NCBI GenBank assembly: GCA_035636195.1
Contig: DASPZP010000048.1
Coordinates: forward strand, 1-6,039
Direction: 5' to 3'
Source: Anaeromyxobacter_A sp035636195
GTDB lineage: Bacteria > Myxococcota > Myxococcia > Myxococcales > Anaeromyxobacteraceae
Length of the DNA stretch: 6,039 nt
Shown here: piece by piece, positions 1 through 6,039 of the stretch
Layout of the letters: each line of letters begins with the position of its first letter
Position numbering within the stretch: the stretch's first letter is position 1
Translations under genes and position numbers: made by a program
Notes under the pieces: model-generated
The model's database searches: none
Told to the model about the DNA's origin: nothing
Seen by the model: the letters and a program-made list of their open reading frames with translations, nothing else

Positions 1-185
1 AACTTGGGCCGGAGCCGGGAGACCTGCCCGAGCAGCTCGTCGAGGACGCTGGAAAGCGCCTCGGCCGTCGCGCGCGGCACCCGAGCGGCGCAGCTCGGGC
101 ACTGGACGCGCGCCTCTGCGAGCAGATCAGTGACGTCCAGCTCGAAGCTCGTGTCGCACGCCTGGCAGGTGAGGTCGAGCGTCAT
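1..185 (-). CDS. Small zinc-ribbon protein (partial, 3' end off the left edge)
   Basis: Reading the minus strand from the ATG at 185-183 gives 61 codons that run off the window. The protein begins MTLDLTCQACDTSFELDV. It carries two CxxC knuckles, Cys7/Cys10 and Cys29/Cys32, separated by 18 residues with a short Phe/Leu/Val-rich stretch between them, which is the layout of a single treble-clef or MJ0042-like zinc ribbon. After it comes a likely helical segment (about residues 40-58) rich in Ala, Leu and Glu. A GGAG Shine-Dalgarno lies 9 bases upstream of the ATG, which supports this start. It is transcribed divergently from nfnA. The function is unknown: such ribbons occur in small regulators and as N-terminal modules of larger proteins, and the missing C-terminus would decide. 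A real gene is well supported by the regular CxxC pairs, the ribosome site and the reading frame. Confidence 0.72.
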   Translation of the reverse strand, partial: MTLDLTCQACDTSFELDVTDLLAEARVQCPSCAARVPRATAEALSSVLDELLGQVSRLRPK

Positions 186-487
186 GCGGGCTGACTCCGG
201 AAGGCGGAACGGCAGGAGGATGCGGTGGGTACGCCCTCGCGTCAATGGGGTGCGGCGCGAGCGCCGAGCAGCGGTGCGCACGCAGCCTTTGCGCTGGGAC
301 AAGCCTGGCTCACGGTGCGTGCGCGAGCCCCATCACGGCCAGGCAGGCGCCATTCCTGCGAATTCCGCGGGATTGCGGCATGTTGCCACGGTACGCCGGG
401 GGTCCATGCTCCATGTGGGTGCACTGGCCCGGATCGTGAAAGGTGCGGGCCCAACTCTCTCCTCTCCAGCCCCGAGGTCCGCACCGC
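186..487. promoter_or_regulatory. Divergent intergenic region between the zinc-ribbon gene and nfnA
   Basis: These 302 bases contain no credible gene. The open frames crossing them lack ribosome sites and recognisable motifs. The region must hold the promoters for both divergent genes. On the plus strand the best match I see is TTGCCA (383-388) with CATGCT (405-410) at 16-base spacing; this is weak. The stretch around 350-445 looks less GC-rich than the flanks, as is common at promoters. Small inverted repeats are visible: CGGCGC/GCGCCG at 253-266, the palindrome GTGCGCAC at 274-281, and GCAGG/CCTGC at 343-359. No riboswitch fold or clear sigma-54 site was recognised. Confidence 0.4.
217..245 (-). 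promoter_or_regulatory. Candidate sigma-70-type promoter for the zinc-ribbon gene
   Basis: On the minus strand a TTGACG (245-240, five of six matches to the -35 consensus) is followed, after exactly 17 bases, by CATCCT (222-217), which keeps the A2 and T6 of a -10 box. Transcription would start near 210, giving a leader of about 25 bases that contains the GGAG ribosome site. A near-palindrome, CGGCGCGAGCGCCG, at 253-266 sits just upstream of the -35 and could be a regulator site. The -10 match is weak, so this is a candidate only. Confidence 0.35.
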
Positions 488-1333
488 ATGGAATTCCTGA
501 AGCAGTCGTTCGAGCTGCTCGAAAAGCGGGAGCTCGCGCCGAAGGTGACGCTGTACCGGGTGCTCGCGCCGCAGGTGGCGAAAGCGCGCAAGGCCGGGCA
601 GTTCGTGATCGTCCGCGTGTGCGAGGGCAGCGAGCGTATCCCGCTCACCATCGCCGACGCCGACCCGGTCTCGGGCTCGGTGACGCTGGTGGTGCAGGAG
701 GTGGGGTCCTCCACCGCGCGCATGGCCAAGGTGCCGGTGGGCGGGTGCTTCGCCGACCTGCTCGGACCGCTCGGCGCCCCCACCCACGTCGCGAAGATGG
801 GCACGGTGGTGTGCGTGGGCGGCGGCATCGGCATCGCGCCGGTCCACCCCATCGCCCAGGCCATGAAGGCGGCCGGGAACCGCGTCATCGGCGTGCTCGC
901 CGCACGCAACACCGGGCTGCTCTTCTTCCGCGAGGAGATGAGGAAGGCCTGCGACGAGGTCCGGGTGTGGACCGACGACGGCAGCGACGGGAAGAAGGGC
1001 CTCGCCACCGACGCCATCCGCGAGATCCAGGCCGAGGGGCCGATCGCCACGGTCATCGCCATCGGCCCGGTCCCGATGATGAAGTTCGTCTCGAAGCTCA
1101 CCAGGGAGCTCGGCATCCCGACGCAGGTCTCCCTGAACCCCGTCATGGTGGACGGGACCGGGATGTGCGGCGGCTGCCGAGTCTCGGTGGGCGGCAAGGC
1201 CAAGTTCGTCTGCGTGGACGGCCCGGAGTTCGACGGCCACCAGGTCGACTTCGACGAACTGTCCCGCCGGCAGGCCATCTACAAGGAAGACGAGCGGCAC
1301 GCGATGGAGCGGCTGCAGAAGGAGGTGCGGTGA
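488..1333 (+). CDS. nfnA: NfnA: FAD/NAD-binding and [2Fe-2S] subunit of electron-bifurcating ferredoxin:NADP+ oxidoreductase
   Basis: This is the small subunit (281 aa) of the cytoplasmic NfnAB transhydrogenase, which reversibly couples NADH plus reduced ferredoxin to NADP+ reduction. The fold is a ferredoxin-NADP reductase/PyrK type. The FAD barrel covers about residues 8-95 and includes ERIPLTIAD (49-57) and GPLG (93-96). The NAD domain follows, with GGGIGIAP at 111-118. The C-terminal [2Fe-2S] site is CGGC plus a later Cys (Cys227, Cys230, Cys242), preceded by Asp222 at the position of the unusual Asp ligand known from Thermotoga NfnA. I chose ATG 488 because GAGG lies 10 bases upstream and family members begin close to the LEKRELAP motif. 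A GTG at 443 in the same frame would add 15 residues without family support. The length is normal for the family. The main alternative, a PyrK dihydroorotate dehydrogenase subunit, is disfavoured by the NfnB gene immediately downstream. Confidence 0.93.
   Translation: MEFLKQSFELLEKRELAPKVTLYRVLAPQVAKARKAGQFVIVRVCEGSERIPLTIADADPVSGSVTLVVQEVGSSTARMAKVPVGGCFADLLGPLGAPTHVAKMGTVVCVGGGIGIAPVHPIAQAMKAAGNRVIGVLAARNTGLLFFREEMRKACDEVRVWTDDGSDGKKGLATDAIREIQAEGPIATVIAIGPVPMMKFVSKLTRELGIPTQVSLNPVMVDGTGMCGGCRVSVGGKAKFVCVDGPEFDGHQVDFDELSRRQAIYKEDERHAMERLQKEVR
1319..1325 (+). promoter_or_regulatory. Strong ribosome binding site for nfnB inside the end of nfnA
   Basis: A perfect AAGGAGG lies within the last codons of nfnA, 7 bases before the nfnB ATG. 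The stop and start codons overlap as TGATG (1331-1335). This fixes the nfnB start and points to translational coupling, which suits two subunits needed in equal amounts. Confidence 0.85.
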
Positions 1334-2769
1334 TGGCTCCGACGATCGCTCCGGTCCCGAAGGACCTCAAGGCCCGCTTCAAGACCCTGCGCCAGGACAT
1401 GCCGAACCAGGATCCGATCGCGCGCGGCAAGAACTTCCAGGAGGTCGCGCTCGGCTTCGATGCCGAGGCGGCCAAGCTCGAGGCCTACCGCTGCATCTAC
1501 TGCAAGGAGCCGGACTGCGTGAACGGCTGCCCGGTCGGGATCGACATCCCGGGCTTCCTGCACGAGGTCGAGAAGGGTGACTTCTCTTCCGCGCTCGGCA
1601 TCCTCAAGTCGACGAACCTGCTCCCCGCCGTCTGCGGCCGCGTCTGCCCGCAGGAGGAGCAGTGCGAGTCGCTCTGCAAGACCGGCAAGTCGAAGGGCAA
1701 CAAGCCCGTCGCCATCGGTCGGGTGGAGCGCTTCCTCGCCGACTGGGAGCGCGCCGGCGGCGTCGCGAAGCCGCAGGAGGTCGCGCCGGCGACGGGCAAG
1801 AAGGTGGCCGTCGTCGGCTCCGGACCGGCCGGCCTGGCCTGCGCCGCCGACCTCGCCCGCGCCGGGCACGACGTCGTGATCTTCGAGGCCTTCCACAAGC
1901 CGGGCGGCGTGCTCGTCTACGGCATCCCCGAGTTCCGGCTGCCGAAGAAGATCGTCGCCGACGAGATCGCCGCGCTCGAGAAGATGGGGGTCGAGATCGT
2001 CTGCAACTTCGCGGTCGGCCTCACCGCCACCCTCGAGCAGCTGCAGGAGGCGTTCGACGCCATCTTCGTCGCCACCGGCGCCGGGCTGCCGTACTTCATG
2101 GACCTGCCCGGCGAGAACCTGGGCGGCATCTACTCCGCGAACGAGTACCTGACGCGCGTGAACCTGATGGGCGCGTTCGATCCCGACCACAACGACACGC
2201 CCGTCGTGCGCGGCAAGAACGTGGTGGTGGTGGGTGGCGGCAACGTGGCCATGGACGCAGCCCGCACCGCGCTCCGGCTGGGCGCCGAGAAGGTCCGGCT
2301 CGTCTACCGCCGCTCGCACGACGAGATGCCCGCCCGCGGGGAGGAGATCGAGCACGCCGAGGAGGAGGGGATCGATTTCACGCTCCTGACTACCCCCGTG
2401 CGCTACCTGGGCGACGACAAGGGGCGGGTGGTCGGGGTGGAGTGCCGGCGGATGGAGCTCGGCGAGCCCGGTCCCGACGGGCGGCGCAAGCCCGTCGAGG
2501 TGGCGGGCAGCGAGCACCAGTATCCGGCCGACGTGGTGGTGGTGGCCATCGGTAACGGCCCGAACCCGCTCGTCCCGCGGACGACGCCCCAGCTCGAGAC
2601 CAAGAAGGGCAAGATCGTGGCGAAGGACGACTCCGGGCGGACGTCGATGAAGGGCGTCTTCGCCGGCGGCGACATCGTGCTCGGCGCGGCCACCGTCATC
2701 CTGGCCATGGGCGCGGGCCGCAAGGCGGCCGCCTCGATGAACGAGTACCTCGCGACCGGCGCCTGGTAA
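1333..2769 (+). CDS. nfnB: NfnB: bifurcating FAD, NADPH-binding and two-[4Fe-4S] subunit (GltD-like)
   Basis: This is the large subunit (478 aa) of NfnAB. It belongs to the family of the glutamate synthase small subunit (GltD), in which such genes are often misnamed. In known Nfn enzymes it binds NADPH and the bifurcating FAD, and passes electrons to ferredoxin through two [4Fe-4S] clusters. The N-terminal ferredoxin-like domain has eight cysteines: 54, 57, 62 and 66, then 101, 105, 111 and 115 (CIYCKEPDCVNGC and CGRVCPQEEQCESLC). The first dinucleotide fold is GSGPAGLACAADLARAG (162-178) for FAD. The NADPH fold is GGGNVAMDAARTALRLG (301-317), followed by YRRSHDEMPAR. The FAD-closing motif GVFAGGDIVLGAATVI lies near the C-terminus. 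The gene overlaps nfnA by one base and precedes a strong terminator, so the pair is a complete operon. A true GltD role is unlikely because no large glutamate synthase subunit is adjacent and NfnA is. Confidence 0.93.
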   Translation: MAPTIAPVPKDLKARFKTLRQDMPNQDPIARGKNFQEVALGFDAEAAKLEAYRCIYCKEPDCVNGCPVGIDIPGFLHEVEKGDFSSALGILKSTNLLPAVCGRVCPQEEQCESLCKTGKSKGNKPVAIGRVERFLADWERAGGVAKPQEVAPATGKKVAVVGSGPAGLACAADLARAGHDVVIFEAFHKPGGVLVYGIPEFRLPKKIVADEIAALEKMGVEIVCNFAVGLTATLEQLQEAFDAIFVATGAGLPYFMDLPGENLGGIYSANEYLTRVNLMGAFDPDHNDTPVVRGKNVVVVGGGNVAMDAARTALRLGAEKVRLVYRRSHDEMPARGEEIEHAEEEGIDFTLLTTPVRYLGDDKGRVVGVECRRMELGEPGPDGRRKPVEVAGSEHQYPADVVVVAIGNGPNPLVPRTTPQLETKKGKIVAKDDSGRTSMKGVFAGGDIVLGAATVILAMGAGRKAAASMNEYLATGAW

Positions 2770-2801
2770 GAGGCTCGACCGGGGTGTGCGCCCCCCACAA
2801 G

Positions 2802-2841
2802 GATGGCCCGGCGAACGCTCGCCGGGCCATCGTCTTTTTTT
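2802..2841 (+). terminator. Intrinsic terminator of the nfnAB operon
   Basis: A perfect 13-bp inverted repeat (2802-2814 with 2819-2831, beginning GATGGCCCGGCGA) closes on a 4-base ACGC loop. Three bases later a run of seven T follows (2835-2841). It starts 32 bases after the nfnB stop codon. This is the most T-rich spot in the window and a textbook rho-independent terminator reading rightward. Confidence 0.95.
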
Positions 2842-2879
2842 ATCGCGCGCGGGTCCGCCCGGGCGAGCAGATCCGGGAA

Positions 2880-4043
2880 GTGCCACCCGCCGAGCGCCCG
2901 CCGATCGACTTTTCGCTCCTCGGATCCGTGCCCGACGCGATCGTCATCGCTCGGCTCGACGGCGTGATCTCGTACGCGAACCCGATGGCCGAGCAGATCT
3001 TCGGCTGGGATCCCGGCCAGCTCATCGGTCAGCCGATCGAGGTGCTCCTGCCCGCGCGCTACCGCGCCATGCACCAGCTCCATCGCGAGGCCTACCACGG
3101 CGCGCCGCGGGTGCGGCCCATGAACCTCGGACTCGACCTCTCGGGCCTGTGCCGCGACGGGCAGGAGTTCGCGGCCGAGATCAGCCTCTCTCCGCTCACC
3201 TTGGGGGGTGAGCTCTTCGCCGTCGCCGCCGTTCGCGACGTGACCGAGCGGAAGAAGCTGGAGGCGCGGGCGCTGCTCTACCGGAAGGCGCAGGAGGAGG
3301 TACGCGAGCGCGACGAGTTCCTCTCCATCGCCTCGCACGAGCTGCGCACCCCGGTGACCGCGCTCCAGCTCCAGCTCCAGCTCATCCAGCGCGCCGCCAG
3401 CCGGACGGGCGGCGATCTGCCGGAGGAGATGGCGGAGAAGCTCGCGGCACTGGAGCGCCAGTCCCGGCGCATCGGCGTGCTCGTGAACGCGCTGCTCGAC
3501 GTCTCGCGCCTGCGACTCGGCCGGCTCGAGCTGCACCGCGAGGTGGTCGAGCTGTCGGCGCTGGTGCGGGAGACGGCCTCCCAGCTCGCCCCCGAGGGTG
3601 CGCGCGCCGGCTCGGCGCTGGAGGTGGTGGCGCAGGGCCCGGTGGAGGGACAATGGGATCGGCTGCGCCTCGAGCAGGTGGTGACGAACTTGCTGTCCAA
3701 CGCCTTCAAGTTCGGGGAGGGGAAGCCCATCACGCTCACCGTGGGCAGCGATGGCGAGCGAGCCGTCCTCGGCGTGCAGGACGCGGGCCTGGGCATCGCC
3801 CCCGCCGATCAGCAGCGCGTCTTCGGCCGCTTCGAGCGGGCGGTGCCGACGCACCGCTTCGGCGGCCTCGGCCTCGGTCTCTACATCGCCCGCGAGATCG
3901 TGGAGGCGCACGGCGGCGAGATCTCCCTCGCGAGCACGCCCGGCGCGGGGACCACCTTCACGATCACGCTGCCGCTGGTCCCGCCGCCCACGCTCGCGCC
4001 CGCCTCCGGAGTGGAGGAGGACGTACCGGATCTGCGGCACTGA
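2880..4043 (+). CDS. Soluble PAS-domain sensor histidine kinase (orphan)
   Basis: With the GTG at 2880 as start the protein has 387 residues. A PAS domain spans about 11-120 (SVPDAIVIARLDGVISYANP; end SPLTLGGELFAVAAVRDVTE). A short linker helix follows. The dimerisation/phosphoacceptor domain has the H-box FLSIASHELRTPVT with His153 as the phosphorylated residue. The ATPase domain has the N-box NLLSNAFKF (270-278), the G1 box DAGLGI (301-306), an F-box VFGRFER (314-320) and a glycine lid GGLGLGLYIA (328-337). There is no transmembrane segment or signal peptide, so it is cytoplasmic. The open frame extends upstream to a GTG at 2784 but would then be read through the nfnAB terminator, so I prefer a start after it. 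GTG 2880 has no good ribosome site, and GTG 2928 is an alternative that would clip the PAS start. No response regulator lies beside it, so its partner and signal are unknown. The deacetylase follows 29 bases downstream. Confidence 0.88.
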   Translation: MPPAERPPIDFSLLGSVPDAIVIARLDGVISYANPMAEQIFGWDPGQLIGQPIEVLLPARYRAMHQLHREAYHGAPRVRPMNLGLDLSGLCRDGQEFAAEISLSPLTLGGELFAVAAVRDVTERKKLEARALLYRKAQEEVRERDEFLSIASHELRTPVTALQLQLQLIQRAASRTGGDLPEEMAEKLAALERQSRRIGVLVNALLDVSRLRLGRLELHREVVELSALVRETASQLAPEGARAGSALEVVAQGPVEGQWDRLRLEQVVTNLLSNAFKFGEGKPITLTVGSDGERAVLGVQDAGLGIAPADQQRVFGRFERAVPTHRFGGLGLGLYIAREIVEAHGGEISLASTPGAGTTFTITLPLVPPPTLAPASGVEEDVPDLRH

Positions 4044-4072
4044 AGTCAGGTGAGAGGGTAGGGTGAGCGGGC

Positions 4073-4744
4073 TTGTCCACGACACTCATCGTCAACGCCG
4101 ACGACCTCGGCTACGACCCCGCGGTCGATCGCGGGATCCTCGAGGCGCACGCGCGCGGGCTCGTCACGGCCGCCACCGCCATGGTCGAGACGCCGTTCTC
4201 GGAGCGTGCCCTGGCCGGGGCGCCCGCGTCGCTCGACCTCGGCCTCCACGCCGTCGTCGATCCGGCCGCCGCCACCGCCGCTGTCGAGGACGCGCTGGCG
4301 CGGCAGCTCGCCCGCTTTCGCGCCCTGCGTGGCAGCGCCCCCACCCACCTCGACAGCCACAAGCACGCCCATCTCCTCCCGGCGCTCCTGCCCGCCTTCG
4401 CTGCCGCCGCGCGCCGCGAGGGTATCCCGCTGCGCGCGGTCGACTCCGCCGTGCGCTCAGCGCTCCGCGCCGAGGGCGTGCTCACGACCGACGCCTTCCT
4501 GGGCGACGCGGCCCTCCGCCCGTGCTGGACGCGCGAGCGGCTCCGCGAGGCGCTCGCCGCGCCGCCGGAGGGCGTGGTCGAGCTCATGTGCCACCCCGGC
4601 TTCACGCCCACGCACGCTCGGACGAGCTTTGCAGCCGAGCGCGAGGTCGAGCTGCGGGCGCTGTGCGAGCCCGAACCCCGGGCCGCGCTCGCGGCCGCGG
4701 GGGTGATCCTGGCGGGCTTCGCGGAGGCGTTTCGGCGGTCGTGA
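4073..4744 (+). CDS. ChbG/YdjC-family carbohydrate deacetylase
   Basis: This is a 223-residue protein of the YdjC family, metal-dependent deacetylases that remove N-acetyl groups from sugars. Known members are ChbG, which acts on chitooligosaccharides, and HpnK of hopanoid pathways. The hallmark motifs are present. LIVNADDLGYD near the N-terminus has Asp10 and Asp11 (catalytic and metal). DLGLHAVVDP has His59. HLDSHKHAHLLP (92-103) is the His-rich metal and active-site segment. VELMCHPGF (169-177) has His174. The start is TTG at 4073: AGGG lies 9 bases upstream, and the family typically begins only a few residues before the NADD motif. No signal peptide is seen, so it is probably cytoplasmic. 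It is slightly shorter than E. coli ChbG (about 250 aa). The substrate cannot be told from sequence, and no chitobiose or hopanoid gene is adjacent. It may be co-transcribed with the kinase 29 bases upstream. Confidence 0.87.
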   Translation: MSTTLIVNADDLGYDPAVDRGILEAHARGLVTAATAMVETPFSERALAGAPASLDLGLHAVVDPAAATAAVEDALARQLARFRALRGSAPTHLDSHKHAHLLPALLPAFAAAARREGIPLRAVDSAVRSALRAEGVLTTDAFLGDAALRPCWTRERLREALAAPPEGVVELMCHPGFTPTHARTSFAAEREVELRALCEPEPRAALAAAGVILAGFAEAFRRS

Positions 4745-4758
4745 GGCCGCTCGCGAAA

Positions 4759-4774
4759 GGGCACTCAAGTGCCC
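4759..4774. terminator. Possible weak terminator hairpin after the deacetylase gene
   Basis: GGGCAC and GTGCCC form a perfect 6-bp stem around a TCAA tetraloop, 15 bases after the deacetylase stop codon. No T tract follows, so it is not a standard intrinsic terminator. It could be an mRNA 3' end stabiliser, a rho-assisted site, or a protein-binding palindrome. Confidence 0.35.
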
Positions 4775-4775
4775 G

Positions 4776-4785
4776 CCAGATCTGG
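4776..4785. repeat. 10-bp perfect palindrome CCAGATCTGG
   Basis: This perfect palindrome lies directly after the 4759-4774 hairpin and upstream of the candidate icd -35 box. It could be half of a larger operator. Chance occurrence is also plausible, and no known regulator site is recognised. Confidence 0.3.
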
Positions 4786-4803
4786 ATCAAGTGACGGTCG
4801 GAT

Positions 4804-4843
4804 GCGGCTTTACACCGCAGGAAGCGCGGTGTATTGAAGCCGC
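4804..4843. repeat. Bulged 15-bp inverted repeat upstream of icd
   Basis: The left arm 4804-4818 (GCGGCTTTACACCGC) pairs fully with the right arm 4826-4843, interrupted only by a 3-base TTG bulge at 4834-4836. The outer stem is 7 bp, the inner stem 8 bp, and the loop is the purine-rich 7-base AGGAAGC. It may be a transcribed leader hairpin or a large operator overlapping the candidate icd promoter. Confidence 0.7.
4809..4837 (+). promoter_or_regulatory. Candidate sigma-70-type promoter for icd
   Basis: TTTACA (4809-4814, five of six matches to the -35 consensus) is separated by exactly 17 bases from TATTGA (4832-4837), a weak -10 that keeps its first three bases. Transcription would start near 4844, giving a leader of about 35 bases before the ATG. 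Both boxes lie inside the arms of the inverted repeat at 4804-4843, so a protein bound there would block or reshape the promoter. The position fits icd, but the -10 is weak. Confidence 0.4.
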
Positions 4844-4863
4844 TCACCCCCCCCAGCAGACGT

Positions 4864-4869
4864 GAGGAG
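4864..4869 (+). promoter_or_regulatory. icd ribosome binding site, possibly sequestered
   Basis: GAGGAG lies 9 bases before the icd ATG and fixes the start. The upstream CTCAC (4843-4847) is the exact complement of GTGAG (4862-4866), and a C8 run (4847-4854) sits between them, so the site could be masked by pairing in the leader RNA. The site itself is clear; the masking is inference. Confidence 0.75.
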
Positions 4870-4878
4870 CCCCGGAAC

Positions 4879-6039
<1,161 letters not shown>

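Noticed and set aside
305..320. TGGCTC...TGCGT considered as a sigma-54 promoter for nfnA
   Set aside because: The spacing between the GG and GC dinucleotides is wrong (8 rather than 10 bases), and it lies about 170 bases from the gene.
4..1332. A plus-strand open frame continuous with nfnB that runs upstream from position 4, making a 921-codon frame
   Set aside because: The upstream part is Arg/Gly/His-rich reading in the wrong frame over nfnA, which has clear motifs. The AAGGAGG plus ATG at 1333 and the family start show where nfnB begins. It is open only because of high GC content.
2781..2796. GGGG...CCCC mini-hairpin just before the nfnAB terminator
   Set aside because: Only four G-C pairs with a poor loop. 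The 13-bp hairpin beside it explains termination without it.
1279..2886. 535-codon minus-strand open frame opposite nfnB
   Set aside because: It is the antisense shadow of a GC-rich gene, with His/Asp/Arg-rich low-complexity sequence, no recognisable domain, and the nfnAB terminator inside it.
3366..3383. CTCCAG repeated three times, considered as a microsatellite or regulatory repeat
   Set aside because: It encodes LQLQLQL in the phosphoacceptor helix of the kinase, just after the H-box, where hydrophobic/polar alternation is expected. Three units are too few to suggest a repeat array.
2403..4085. 560-codon minus-strand open frame opposite the kinase and the end of nfnB
   Set aside because: The coding strand carries every histidine kinase motif. 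The antisense product has no domain and spans two unrelated genes and a terminator.

Overview
The window is a very GC-rich bacterial chromosome segment. Codons ending in G or C dominate, and long spurious open frames occur on both strands. It looks like ordinary, vertically inherited metabolic DNA. The gene content and composition suggest a Myxococcota/deltaproteobacterial genome such as Anaeromyxobacter, but this is inference from style, not from a database match. I see no transposase, integrase, tRNA, rRNA, CRISPR array or phage gene.

Layout. (1) Positions 1-185, minus strand: the 5' end of a small zinc-ribbon protein that runs off the left edge. (2) Positions 186-487: a divergent intergenic region holding weak promoter candidates. 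(3) Positions 488-2769, plus strand: a tight two-gene operon, nfnA-nfnB, whose genes overlap by one base (TGATG) behind a perfect AAGGAGG. It encodes the two subunits of an NADH-dependent reduced ferredoxin:NADP+ oxidoreductase, a flavin-based electron-bifurcating transhydrogenase. It ends in a textbook intrinsic terminator at 2802-2841. (4) Positions 2880-4043: a soluble PAS-type sensor histidine kinase with no response regulator beside it. Its true start is probably downstream of the terminator, although the open frame extends back across it. (5) Positions 4073-4744: a ChbG/YdjC-family carbohydrate deacetylase with a TTG start, 29 bases after the kinase. (6) Positions 4745-4878: an intergenic region rich in inverted repeats, with a candidate promoter embedded in the arms of a bulged 15-bp inverted repeat. 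(7) Positions 4879-6039: NADP-type isocitrate dehydrogenase (icd), open at the right edge with 387 codons visible.

How they fit together. Isocitrate dehydrogenase makes NADPH in the TCA cycle. NfnAB interconverts NADPH, NADH and reduced ferredoxin. Their closeness therefore suggests, without proving, a neighbourhood concerned with pyridine-nucleotide and ferredoxin balance. The kinase and deacetylase between them show no evident link to this. No undescribed multi-gene system is convincingly visible. The points most worth checking are the structured icd leader, the terminator lying inside the kinase's open frame, and the physiological role of Nfn in this organism.
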